This document shows positions 1 through 6,824 of a stretch of DNA of 22,885 nt, one piece after another (position 1 is the stretch's first letter; the number at the start of each line of letters is the position of its first letter). Both the position numbers and the translations under genes were made by a program. The notes under the pieces are model-generated. The model had not been told where the DNA came from. It did no database searches and saw nothing but the letters and a program-made list of their open reading frames with translations. Source of the DNA: Psychrobacter sanguinis (lineage in GTDB: Bacteria; Pseudomonadota; Gammaproteobacteria; Pseudomonadales; Moraxellaceae); assembly GCF_020736705.1 (NCBI RefSeq), contig NZ_CP085993.1:1-22885 (forward strand), in the 5' to 3' direction.

Positions 1-149
1 TGTGCTTTAATCTTTATTTCAGCAGTCTTACATATGTGTAGGTTGTGTTGTAATTTGAGAAATTAATTCAGATTAAAGAAGGTTGACCATAGATAATTTT
101 AGTGGCCGGGACAACTTTTTTAAGCATTTACCTTGTAGGAAAAGAACCT

Positions 150-833
150 ATGGATTGGGCAAATATATTTATTCTCGATACGACGTGGGCATTTGCTGCT
201 GAAATTGCTGTGCGTGTCACTGTGATGTTTATCATGATCATTTTATTTCTACGGTTTACTGGGAAGCGTGGTGTTAGGCAGCTCTCTATATTCGAGTTAA
301 CTATCATTTTATCATTAGGGTCCATCGCAGGGGACCCTATGTTTACTAAGGATTTACCATTAATTCAGGCATTGCTTATTATGAGCATTGTAATATGTCT
401 CTATCGATTATGTACTTGGCTCATGATGAAATACCAGCCATTTGAAGACCTTTTAGAAGGTACTTCGCTTTATATCGTAGAAGATGGTCTATTGGTCCTT
501 GAGAAAATTGAAGGAGGGGAGATGTCACATGATGAATTTTTTTCTGAAATGCGTATGCAAGGTGTTGAACATTTAGGTCAAGTTCGAGTTGGTCTGTTAG
601 AGACCACTGGAGATTTTAGCCTATTATTATACCCTCACGACCAGGTACGTTATGGTTTACCACTTTTTCCTAAACAATATAAATTAGTCGATCAGATAAA
701 TGCCGATGAGTATTATGCTTGCATGTATTGCGGCTATGTTGATAAACCTTTGAAGGTAGATCAACCCTGTGGGCGATGTCAGAATAAGTGCATAGGATGG
801 GCTAAAGCCATTAATAACAAGATTGTAAGGTAA
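150..833 (+). CDS. DUF421 (YetF-like) membrane protein with C-terminal zinc ribbon
   Basis: Inner-membrane protein of the DUF421/YetF family, whose biochemical role is not established. Hydrophobic segments occupy roughly the first 90 residues. They are followed by the family's 'GKRGVRQLSIFEL' stretch and a soluble domain containing 'EGTSLYIVEDG' and 'RMQGVEHLGQVR', typical of the group. The frame is open from a GTG at 102, but I prefer ATG at 150: AGGA lies nine bases upstream and the protein then begins at the usual family position (228 residues). After the normal end of the domain there is a Cys-rich tail, with C191, C194, C207, C210 and C214 in this numbering (CxxC...CxxC). This looks like a small metal-binding ribbon, which is inferred from spacing only. 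The gene stands alone, upstream of and convergent with the AraC gene. Confidence 0.85.
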   Translation: MDWANIFILDTTWAFAAEIAVRVTVMFIMIILFLRFTGKRGVRQLSIFELTIILSLGSIAGDPMFTKDLPLIQALLIMSIVICLYRLCTWLMMKYQPFEDLLEGTSLYIVEDGLLVLEKIEGGEMSHDEFFSEMRMQGVEHLGQVRVGLLETTGDFSLLLYPHDQVRYGLPLFPKQYKLVDQINADEYYACMYCGYVDKPLKVDQPCGRCQNKCIGWAKAINNKIVR

Positions 834-1048
834 CCAAATTTTAAAAAATTGTACTCCGTTGTAGCTAGAACGGACAGGCACCTCTCCTCATGGCACTTAG
901 TGTATTGTTATGTGTGAATTGATCTCAGAGCCAAATCCAGTGGCACGAATTGAGGACACGTCCTAATACGTAACACGAGAAGCGCTTTAACTATAAGATT
1001 TCTTTAAAATTATAGGATTAAGATTATAGGATTTATGACGACACTGCC
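834..1048. other. Intergenic region between convergent genes
   Basis: AT-rich spacer between the DUF421 gene and the convergent araC-type gene. It contains a short inverted repeat AGGAC/GTCCT around 953-964 and a repeated TTATAGGATT near 1010-1031. There is no convincing terminator with a T-run and no small gene with a good ribosome binding site. Confidence 0.4.
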
Positions 1049-1903
1049 CTAAACGGTATCCTGACTTGGGCTGACATTAAAAAAACGTTTGTACTCTCGG
1101 CTAAACTGACTGGGACTCTCATATCCTACGTCTAAGGCGATTTGCGACACCTGCTTATCACCTAAACGAATTAGGCGCCTTGCCTCCATCAAGCGTAAAC
1201 TCTTTTGATACTGCAAAGGGCTAAACCCGGTCAAGGCTTTAAAGTGTTGGTAAAAACCAGATTCGCTCATGCCTACCTTCAGCGCTAACTCTTCTATTAC
1301 GACTGTCTCATTCAAATGACGCTTTAGCCAATCTGTTGCTTGAGATATCTGATGAGTACGACTGCCATTGGTAACGAGCTGCCTAAGCTTTTCACCTTGT
1401 TCAGCATTAAGCAGACGGTAATAGATTTCTTGAAGTAATAATGGGGCTAAAAAGTAAATATCATTTGGATAATGAAGCAAGCCTATTAGGCGTTCAAATG
1501 AATCCATAATCGTATCATCTAAAGGCCATTTAATACCCAGATTAGAGCCTTGAGTGGCCGATTTTGGCGGCATTTTAGCGAGTACTTCACGAATTAATGG
1601 CAAATCAAGCCGCATAGACATCACGATAACCGGTCGCTCAGGAGAAGCGGATTTAATATGGCCGCTGATAGGAATATTAACTGGGCAAAACATCAAATGG
1701 TTATTATCAAAGCGCTGACAGTCAGAGCCAAGGTAAATATCACGTTCTCCTTGTAGCACGATACAGATGCTCGGCTCTTGAATATAACTCACCATATCAC
1801 TGGGTTTGTCTGCACAATAAAAGAAGAGTCCCTCAATGTCAGACTCGATCGTTTCATTTCTAGGCAATATAGTTAGCAATGACTCTATTATATGGGGCTG
1901 CAT
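1049..1903 (-). CDS. AraC-family transcriptional regulator
   Basis: Cytoplasmic DNA-binding regulator. The N-terminal half (about residues 15-170) matches the AraC_N type sensor seen in this subfamily ('PSICIVLQGERDIYLG', 'HLMFCPVNIPISG'). The C-terminal ~100 residues hold two helix-turn-helix motifs: 'VIEELALKVGMSESGFYQHF', then 'QVSQIALDVGYESPSQFSRE' with 'YKRFFNVSP'. An upstream TTG at 1930 is in frame, but ATG at 1903 has AGGA six bases before it and gives 284 residues, so I choose it. The gene is divergent from ohr with about 220 bp between the two starts, so it probably regulates itself or ohr. That would be unusual, since Ohr genes are classically controlled by the MarR-type OhrR. The effector is unknown. 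Confidence 0.85.
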   Translation of the reverse strand: MQPHIIESLLTILPRNETIESDIEGLFFYCADKPSDMVSYIQEPSICIVLQGERDIYLGSDCQRFDNNHLMFCPVNIPISGHIKSASPERPVIVMSMRLDLPLIREVLAKMPPKSATQGSNLGIKWPLDDTIMDSFERLIGLLHYPNDIYFLAPLLLQEIYYRLLNAEQGEKLRQLVTNGSRTHQISQATDWLKRHLNETVVIEELALKVGMSESGFYQHFKALTGFSPLQYQKSLRLMEARRLIRLGDKQVSQIALDVGYESPSQFSREYKRFFNVSPSQDTV

Positions 1904-2013
1904 ATAGTATCCTGCTTTATCAATTATCAAACTATTTGCTCTATACTCCAGTAATTTAGAGAAATAGGCAAATATATTATAGGTTCGTTCTAACCTAATT
2001 GTTTGTCAGACCT

Positions 2014-2019
2014 TATAAT
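2014..2019 (+). promoter_or_regulatory. Candidate -10 element for ohr
   Basis: A perfect TATAAT lies in the araC-ohr intergenic region, about 105 bases before the ohr start. No good -35 is visible 16-18 bases upstream (TAACCT), which would suit an activator-dependent promoter. A small AGGTT/AACCT inverted repeat at 1981-1995 sits just upstream and could be an operator half-site pair. This is inference from base sequence only. Confidence 0.35.
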
Positions 2020-2124
2020 CTATTTATCGAAACTTAATACATCGAAACGCGAATAGTACTGAAAACGTTCGAATTCTCGATGACAATGAATAACGATAAA
2101 CATATAACATATAAGGATAAAACC

Positions 2125-2538
2125 ATGAAAATATTTTATAAAACCGAAGCAACAGCCACTGGTGGTCGTTCAGGCCGTACAGAACTTAATGACGGCTCAT
2201 TAGGCTTTGATTTAGTTACACCACAAGAAGAAGGTGCTAAGGGCGTTAATCCTGAGCAACTGTTTGCTTTAGGCTATGCCGCTTGCTTTGACAGTGCTTT
2301 GAACATGACAGCACAACAGATGAAGTTAGATATCAGTAGCTCAAAAACTTCTGTTGCGGTTGGTATTGGTATGCAGTCTTCTGGCAGCTACAACCTAGAT
2401 TTAGACATCAGCGTTGAAGTTTCTGGTATTAGTCAAGAAGAGGCGCAAAATCTTGTTGAAAAAGCGCATCAAGTCTGCCCATATTCAAATGCGACCCGAG
2501 GCAATGTGGATGTGCGTTTGCACGTGACTGTAGTTTAG
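2125..2538 (+). CDS. ohr: Organic hydroperoxide resistance protein (Ohr/OsmC family)
   Basis: Thiol peroxidase that reduces organic and fatty-acid hydroperoxides in the cytoplasm, normally recycled by lipoylated proteins. The Ohr hallmarks are present: an N-terminal 'TGGRSGR' with the catalytic-site Arg, peroxidatic Cys54 in 'LGYAACFDSAL', and resolving Cys118 in 'VCPYSNATRGN'. The 137 residues match the family's usual ~140. An in-frame ATG at 2080 would add 15 poorly conserved residues. ATG 2125 is preceded by AAGGAT and gives the canonical 'MKIFYKTEATATGG' start, so it is preferred. The gene is divergent from an AraC regulator. It is one of two peroxide-defence genes here, the other being the catalase at 18381. 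Confidence 0.93.
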   Translation: MKIFYKTEATATGGRSGRTELNDGSLGFDLVTPQEEGAKGVNPEQLFALGYAACFDSALNMTAQQMKLDISSSKTSVAVGIGMQSSGSYNLDLDISVEVSGISQEEAQNLVEKAHQVCPYSNATRGNVDVRLHVTVV

Positions 2539-2640
2539 GTGATTGTTGTATAAACGGTAGTATAAATAAGCGCTAGCTTTATTAGTTTAATCGTAAGCAT
2601 CCGACCATCCCATCTTTTTTTCTATTAAAAAATACGAGAT

Positions 2641-2670
2641 AGTGTCCACGAACAAATAATCGTGGACACT
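2641..2670 (+). promoter_or_regulatory. Perfect 11-bp hairpin just before IS66 tnpA
   Basis: AGTGTCCACGA (2641-2651) pairs perfectly with TCGTGGACACT (2660-2670) around an 8-nt loop and ends three bases before the preferred tnpA start at 2674. There is no purine-rich ribosome binding site between the hairpin and the ATG. The structure could therefore limit tnpA translation or block read-through from outside the element. The function is inferred. Confidence 0.55.
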
Positions 2671-2673
2671 AAC

Positions 2674-3069
2674 ATGACAATACAATCTCCTAATACACCC
2701 AAACGCAGAACTTACAGCGCCGAGTTTAAAGCGCTTTTAGTAAAAGAAGCGACAGACTCAGATCGATCAATTGCCAGTATCGCTCGAGAGCATGGCATTA
2801 ACCAAAACCTACTACATAACTGGAAACGCCAGTATCAGCGGGCACATGCTCAAGCTGACACATTACCTGGTACTATAAACAGTCCTCATGATCCAAACCC
2901 GCACTTTATCCCAATCCATCTTGAGCCTGAAGGTGCGCATCTAGGCTCAGCCTCCGTCATACAAAACATCAAACTGCAAATCACAGCTCGAGCATCTGGG
3001 ACGATAAACCTCAACATTAGCCAAATAGACACTCAAAGCTTGATTGACCTACTACGAGGGCTGCAATGA
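2674..3069 (+). CDS. IS66-family transposase accessory protein TnpA (OrfA)
   Basis: Small helix-turn-helix protein encoded first in IS66 elements. The N-terminal part 'RRTYSAEFKALLVKEA' plus 'SIASIAREHGINQNLLHNWK' is the standard HTH_Tnp_1-type domain, followed by a variable C-terminal half. About 131 residues from ATG 2674; GTG 2662 is also in frame but lies inside the hairpin stem. The gene is full length, but its partners TnpB and TnpC are absent, so the element cannot move by itself. Its last codons overlap, on the opposite strand, the chimeric 3' end of repB. Confidence 0.8.
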   Translation: MTIQSPNTPKRRTYSAEFKALLVKEATDSDRSIASIAREHGINQNLLHNWKRQYQRAHAQADTLPGTINSPHDPNPHFIPIHLEPEGAHLGSASVIQNIKLQITARASGTINLNISQIDTQSLIDLLRGLQ

Positions 3070-3875
3070 TACCCATCACTCACATATTTCTTGCTGTGCA
3101 CTGCTCTCGCCAGTTGCTTATCAGTATAATTGGTGAACATATCAGTCGTATTAGGGTCGCGTTCATTAATATCCTTTTGGGGCTTGGGTTTCTTTAATAC
3201 TTTGAACTTAAAACCAGTGATTTTCCGGCCTTCCTTTTCTTGAGCATAGCTAACTTTAAGATCCGATTTTTCGTTGATTTCTCTAACGGCAAGATCTAGA
3301 ACACGTTTTTTAAAGTTGCTCATGGTTTTATATTCATTAACTCCCAGTCCCATTTGCCCTCTAAACTGTTCAAGTTCGAATAAAGGGGTTTTGCCTGCTT
3401 TTTTCCACTGAACAAGCAACTCATAAAGTCGAATAGAATAATTACTATCCATTCTTGCAGTTTGCTCTAGCAAATATTTAGTAAAAAACTCTTCTGCCCC
3501 ATCTATACGAGTAATTCCCTTAACTACTGCAGGCGTAAATACCACCTCAATTGTCCCTTCATCATCTAAGTAGCTGACTTGCGAAATCCAACGTGACTTC
3601 ACCGTTCTTTCATCATCGTCTAAAAAACTAAAGCGACGGTTAAATAAACTCTCTTCTGCATCTTTCATCATCAAATAGCCGTTTTGACGAGTGGTGTTAA
3701 AAAATTCAGCGTATCGCATGGCATCAATACGCAGAGGAGTATCAGTACTTAACCCTTTACCCGTTTCTCTTGCATCTACTATTGCTAACTGAATTATTTT
3801 AATCTCTACCAAAGTCAAATTTTGTAGCACAGTGTTTAGATAGTTAGTTTTTACTACTAAGTCAGATCTAGCCAT
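3033..3875 (-). CDS. repB: Rep_3-family plasmid replication initiator, 3' end replaced by IS66 sequence
   Basis: RepB-type initiator that binds iterons and opens a theta-replicating origin. Two winged-helix regions are recognisable. The N-terminal part has 'SDLVVKTNYLNTVLQNLTLVEIK' character, and 'SNYSIRLYELLVQWKK' and 'FKKRVLDLAVREINEKSDLK' are the hallmark Rep_3 segments. AGAGG precedes the ATG at 3875. The C-terminal extension runs normally through 'DKQLARAVHSKKYVSD' and then leaves family sequence for about 15 residues read antisense through the IS66 remnant. The 280 residues compare with about 300 or more for relatives. No iterons are visible upstream (3876-4040), where a tnpB element has inserted. 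It may be inactive as a replicon, though the DNA-binding domains are intact. Confidence 0.85.
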   Translation of the reverse strand: MARSDLVVKTNYLNTVLQNLTLVEIKIIQLAIVDARETGKGLSTDTPLRIDAMRYAEFFNTTRQNGYLMMKDAEESLFNRRFSFLDDDERTVKSRWISQVSYLDDEGTIEVVFTPAVVKGITRIDGAEEFFTKYLLEQTARMDSNYSIRLYELLVQWKKAGKTPLFELEQFRGQMGLGVNEYKTMSNFKKRVLDLAVREINEKSDLKVSYAQEKEGRKITGFKFKVLKKPKPQKDINERDPNTTDMFTNYTDKQLARAVHSKKYVSDGYHCSPRSRSIKL

Positions 3876-4158
3876 ACATCACCTCTATATTTGAATACTT
3901 TTTATTGTACTGTATTTTTAAATACTAAATAAAACAAGTTTATAAAAGGTAAGTAAACGTATTTAAATGGAATCTACATCCCTTTAATGGCATAGCTTTT
4001 CGAGGACGGAGAAGCATTAAAGAGATATTAAAAGCCTTTTTTTATCACCAGTCGCCGTAAAACCACCCACTTCAGGGGGTGGATATAAGGCGACATACAC
4101 TGTCGTAAGAAGCAGTTAAAGGGTTGTAAGTTAAAATCAACCTCGCCATACTGAATAT

Positions 4159-5265
4159 ATGAAAACACTCAAATTACGCATTAAAGACAAACACATAAAA
4201 GAGCTGAATCGTCTAAGCGGTTCAGTGAACTTCGTGTGGAACTATGTTAATGCACTTTGCTTTGAGCATCTAAAACGTACCGGTAAGTTTTTTAATGCTT
4301 ATGATTTAAACCAGTACACCAAAGGTAGCGGTGAGTATTTAGGATTACACAGTCAGACCTTACAGGCTATCAATGAAACTCACGCGAAGGCCCGAAAACA
4401 ATTTAAAAAAGCCAAACTTAACTGGCGCAGCAATCGTCCTGATGCAAAACGCAAAACACTGGGCTGGATACCTTTTAAAAAGTCTGCTATCAAATACCTA
4501 AGCACAAGACAAACGGGAAAGAAAGTACTGAGATCAACCATACAGCTATCGCTATCTAAAGGTCAAAAGCTTATCATAGATGTATTCGATAGCTACAACC
4601 TAAGCCTATATCAAATTAACACGCTTGAGATAGTACAAGACAGTCGTAATCGTTGGTATGCGTGTATCACCGTTAAAGACTTTCCTAAGCAAGTAAGTGG
4701 TAAGGGGAGCGTTGGTATTGACTTAGGTTTAAAAGAGTCTGCAACCACATCAAATGGCGACAAGTTAATTATTAAGCAAACGCAAAAGTGGGCGAATAAA
4801 TTAGCAGTAGCCCAGCGTGCTAACAATAAAAAACGTGTTAAAGCAATCCACGCCAAAATCAAAAACACAAGATTAGACTTAATTCATAAATTCACCACCA
4901 AGCTTGTTAAAGATAACAGCTTAATTGTGGTTGGTGATGTTAAATCTCGCTCATTTACAACTAGAAAAACCAATCTAGCTAAATCGACATATGATGCAGG
5001 ATGGTTTGAACTTAAACGACAACTGGAATACAAATGCAAGCATGCAGGTTGTCAGTTTGAGATCGTAAATGAGAGTTACACTACCCAGACTTGCTCGTGC
5101 TGCCACAAAATAAGTGACAGTAGTCCGAAAGGTAGAGCAGGTTTGCGAATAAGAGGATGGAGGTGTGCTGAGTGTGGCACATGGCATGATAGAGATACCA
5201 ATGCTGCTAAGAACATCCTTGCGGTCGGGCTTGACCGTCTAGCTGTAGGAATCCCCTCGGTTTAG
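4159..5265 (+). CDS. tnpB: TnpB RNA-guided endonuclease family protein, copy 1 (apparently intact)
   Basis: TnpB of the IS200/IS605 group: a RuvC nuclease guided by an RNA made from the right end of its own element, which cuts empty donor sites and so favours retention of the element. The 368 residues hold the N-terminal OrfB domain ('SGSVNFVWNYVNAL'), the RuvC-I Asp188 in 'GIDLGLKESATTSNG', a Cys4 zinc finger ('TCSCCHK...RCAECGTW') and the RuvC-III region 'HDRDTNAAKNIL' (D344/D346). The RuvC-II position that usually carries Glu reads 'IVVGDVKS', with Gly259 before Asp260. A nearby 'FEIVNES' (E301/E305) could supply a relocated acid, as proposed for some TnpB branches. Length and all motifs suggest a working gene apart from that point. 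Confidence 0.88.
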   Translation: MKTLKLRIKDKHIKELNRLSGSVNFVWNYVNALCFEHLKRTGKFFNAYDLNQYTKGSGEYLGLHSQTLQAINETHAKARKQFKKAKLNWRSNRPDAKRKTLGWIPFKKSAIKYLSTRQTGKKVLRSTIQLSLSKGQKLIIDVFDSYNLSLYQINTLEIVQDSRNRWYACITVKDFPKQVSGKGSVGIDLGLKESATTSNGDKLIIKQTQKWANKLAVAQRANNKKRVKAIHAKIKNTRLDLIHKFTTKLVKDNSLIVVGDVKSRSFTTRKTNLAKSTYDAGWFELKRQLEYKCKHAGCQFEIVNESYTTQTCSCCHKISDSSPKGRAGLRIRGWRCAECGTWHDRDTNAAKNILAVGLDRLAVGIPSV

Positions 5266-5284
5266 CGAGGGGAGGAGGTCAATT
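5253..5284 (+). ncRNA. Right-end hairpin, likely 3' part of the TnpB guide RNA (reRNA/omega RNA) scaffold
   Basis: CCCCTCG pairs with CGAGGGG across the tnpB stop codon and is followed by GGAGGTCAATT at the element boundary. In characterised IS605-type elements the guide RNA overlaps the 3' end of tnpB, and the ~16-20 bases outside the right end act as guide. Here that outside sequence starts at about 5285 with TTTTGGTATTAG. The RNA itself is inferred; the hairpin is seen. Confidence 0.5.
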
Positions 5285-5589
5285 TTTTGGTATTAGTATT
5301 AAAAGAAAGACTGTTTTAATTAGCATATAAGCTAGTTATAAGCTCAATACGTGAGGACTTTAAAAAAGTTATAAGCAACAGGATCGAATTCATGAACTTA
5401 ATGAAGGGATAAGGTTACTGAGAAGTATCTTATTCAAAGTCGCTGGTGCGAATTTAGTTATAACTTCCAAACTTTAAATTAATTGAGTAGAACGCACTGC
5501 CTTACACAATAACGCTTTATACTTTTCTATTGTCATGTTCAAATAAAACTGATTAAAAATAATCTGATAATAACAAAGGTACTTAACCT
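5285..5589. other. Intergenic region upstream of the decarboxylase-like gene
   Basis: 305 bp of AT-rich DNA with no supported gene. A weak promoter can be proposed before the decarboxylase-like gene: TTGTCA at 5530 with AT-rich hexamers 16-18 bases downstream, or GATAAT at 5566. Neither pair is convincing. No iterons that might belong to the first repB are present. Confidence 0.4.
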
Positions 5590-5595
5590 ATGATA

Positions 5596-6408
5596 ATGAA
5601 TAAAAACGTGAATAATAAATGGCATGCTGACCCATTTTTTCAACAAGCCACCCACACAAGACAGATGTCACAAGGTGAGGCTCAGCTGCCTATTAAGTAC
5701 TTTGATGCGTCAAGCCTGATTGCTTTTTTTATGGTCGATTATGACAAAGCAGTCAGTGTATTGGACAATCCAAAGTTAAAGGTTGCTAAGCTTATAGGCA
5801 ATAAAGCGTTATTTAGTCTAGCTTTCTATGATTATCGTGAATTAACTGATGGCGAGCCTTATCACGAAGTTGCATCAAGTATGCTTGTCTATCCTGCAGA
5901 CCAAGACACACCGACTCATCCATTGGTGGAAATGACATTACCACCAGATCGACGCAATACCGGCATGTGGGTTTGTGATTTACCGGTAACCACCGAAGTT
6001 GCGTGTCGTGCAGGTAAAGAATTATGGGGCTACCCGAAATTCGTCACCGATATTGATTTTAATTTAGACAATAAGGATTTTAGTAGTTCTGTCAAACATC
6101 CAGAGAAGCCTCAAACATCAATCTTGTCATTATCAGGTACGATCGGCGCATCAGTTACCGCACCTTGGGCAGACTTAGTTTTATATTCAATGTTAAATGA
6201 TGCGTTAATACGGGCAACCGCAGATACACGTACATTAAATGGCGCTAAAATTGCCACTAAAGGTGATCTTAAGCTAAGTGTTGATACAACGAACAGTCAC
6301 CCAATGGCACAAAGGCTCAATAGTCTTGAGTTAAATGGTGCGACGCCTTTTTCAGTCACCTTTACTGATAGCTTGCAATTGCGTTTAAATGAAGGCGTAA
6401 TTTTTTGA
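5596..6408 (+). CDS. Acetoacetate decarboxylase family protein
   Basis: Belongs to the acetoacetate decarboxylase (ADC) superfamily, cytoplasmic enzymes that form a Schiff base with a lysine. The signature 'AGKELWGYPKFVTDI' is present; its Lys (6037-6039) corresponds to the catalytic region lysine. In the classical enzyme a second Lys follows directly, but here it is Phe, so the substrate may differ from acetoacetate. Other family-like stretches are 'LIAFFMVDYDKAVSVL' and 'HEVASSMLVYPAD'. 270 residues. ATG 5590 is in frame two codons earlier; either start works, and a weak AAAGGT lies 10-15 bases upstream. The gene stands alone between a TnpB element and a pdif-like site, with no pathway partner beside it. 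The exact reaction is unknown. Confidence 0.8.
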   Translation: MNKNVNNKWHADPFFQQATHTRQMSQGEAQLPIKYFDASSLIAFFMVDYDKAVSVLDNPKLKVAKLIGNKALFSLAFYDYRELTDGEPYHEVASSMLVYPADQDTPTHPLVEMTLPPDRRNTGMWVCDLPVTTEVACRAGKELWGYPKFVTDIDFNLDNKDFSSSVKHPEKPQTSILSLSGTIGASVTAPWADLVLYSMLNDALIRATADTRTLNGAKIATKGDLKLSVDTTNSHPMAQRLNSLELNGATPFSVTFTDSLQLRLNEGVIF

Positions 6409-6535
6409 TTGATGATTTGAACTTCAAAAATCTGCTTACAGTAAAATTTTTTTAAGGAGCAATTCAATAATCAATTAACTCCTTCTACTTTAATGCTAAC
6501 ATGCTTACTTAAACAATCAGACTCATAATATCTAT

Positions 6536-6563
6536 TGTTCCCATAACAGACGTTACGTTAAAT
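6536..6563 (+). other. Candidate Xer recombination (pdif-like) site 1
   Basis: 28 bp arranged as XerC-like half TGTTCCCATAA, spacer CAGACG and XerD-like half TTACGTTAAAT. The right half differs at one base from the gamma-proteobacterial dif XerD half (TTATGTTAAAT); the left half matches the E. coli dif XerC half at 8 of 11. A second site with the same spacer, inverted, lies at 16909-16936. Such sites flank movable modules on plasmids of related Moraxellaceae. Function is inferred. Confidence 0.5.
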
Positions 6564-6599
6564 GACTTCGCTTGATTGTGTTTTAAGCCTGGCTCAATG

Positions 6600-6638
6600 A
6601 AAAAGCCCCCTGCTGGAAGATAGCAGAGGGCTTTTTTT
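6600..6638 (-). terminator. Strong rho-independent terminator
   Basis: A long stem pairs AAAAGCCCCCTGCT with AGCAGAGGGCTTTTTTT, with one internal mismatch and a loop of about 7 nt. Runs of A and T on the two sides make it potentially bidirectional. It lies just past the stop codon of the outer-membrane protein fragment on the minus strand and probably was that gene's terminator. It also insulates the decarboxylase-like gene. Confidence 0.85.
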
Positions 6639-6658
6639 AGGTATGAGACTTGGCAGTC

Positions 6659-6806
6659 TTAGAACTTATATACAGCACCGATTGAAAGCATTTGTCCATC
6701 AGCGTCACTACTCATCATCGACCACTCACCTTCAATGTCAACATTTGGGGTAGCAGAGAAGCCTAGTCCTAGACCCAGTGTTTTTCTGTTTAGTATATAC
6801 GAAGTA
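6659..6806 (-). pseudogene. 3' fragment of an outer-membrane beta-barrel protein gene
   Basis: Minus-strand frame ending '...ATPNVDIEGEWSMMSSD' and then 'DGQMLSIGAVYKF' plus stop. Alternating residues and the terminal Phe are the signature of outer-membrane beta-barrel proteins recognised by the BAM complex. Only about 48 codons remain: going upstream the frame meets a stop at about 6807, next to the 3' end of repB at 6825, and no signal peptide or start is present. It is a truncated copy with its own terminator, probably carried in from a chromosome or another replicon. The specific porin family cannot be named from the tail. Confidence 0.7.
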
Positions 6807-6824
6807 TATTAGATCTCTATTTAA

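Larger units (their letters stand above)
2593..3075 (+). mobile_element. IS66-family insertion sequence remnant (left end + tnpA)
   Basis: The left end begins GTAAGCATCCGACC, the GTAAGC start typical of IS66 inverted repeats. It is followed by a complete tnpA-like gene and the ATG of the expected overlapping tnpB (3066). The sequence then passes directly into the 3' part of repB on the opposite strand. The remaining tnpB, all of tnpC and the right end are missing. The exact junction lies somewhere between about 3066 and 3090. Confidence 0.75.
4041..5284 (+). mobile_element. tnpB-only IS200/IS605-type (IS1341-like) element, copy 1
   Basis: The boundaries were set by comparison with the second copy: identity starts at TTTATCACCAG and stops at GGAGGTCAATT, giving 1244 bp. 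The left end holds an outer stem GTCGCC (4051-4056)/GGCGAC (4089-4094) and an inner stem CCACCC (4063-4068)/GGGTGG (4077-4082). The right end has CCCCTCG/CGAGGGG around 5253-5272. The subterminal hairpins, absence of terminal inverted repeats and lack of tnpA are typical of IS1341-type elements, which need TnpA supplied in trans. It lies just upstream of the first repB and has probably separated it from its origin. Confidence 0.85.

Noticed and set aside
684..881. 65-codon minus-strand frame over the end of the DUF421 gene
   Set aside because: Antisense shadow with no ribosome binding site or family resemblance.
6791..6818. Second Xer-like site at the outer-membrane fragment/repB junction
   Set aside because: A XerC-like half (ATATACGAAGT) is present but there is no XerD-like half at the required 6-base distance.
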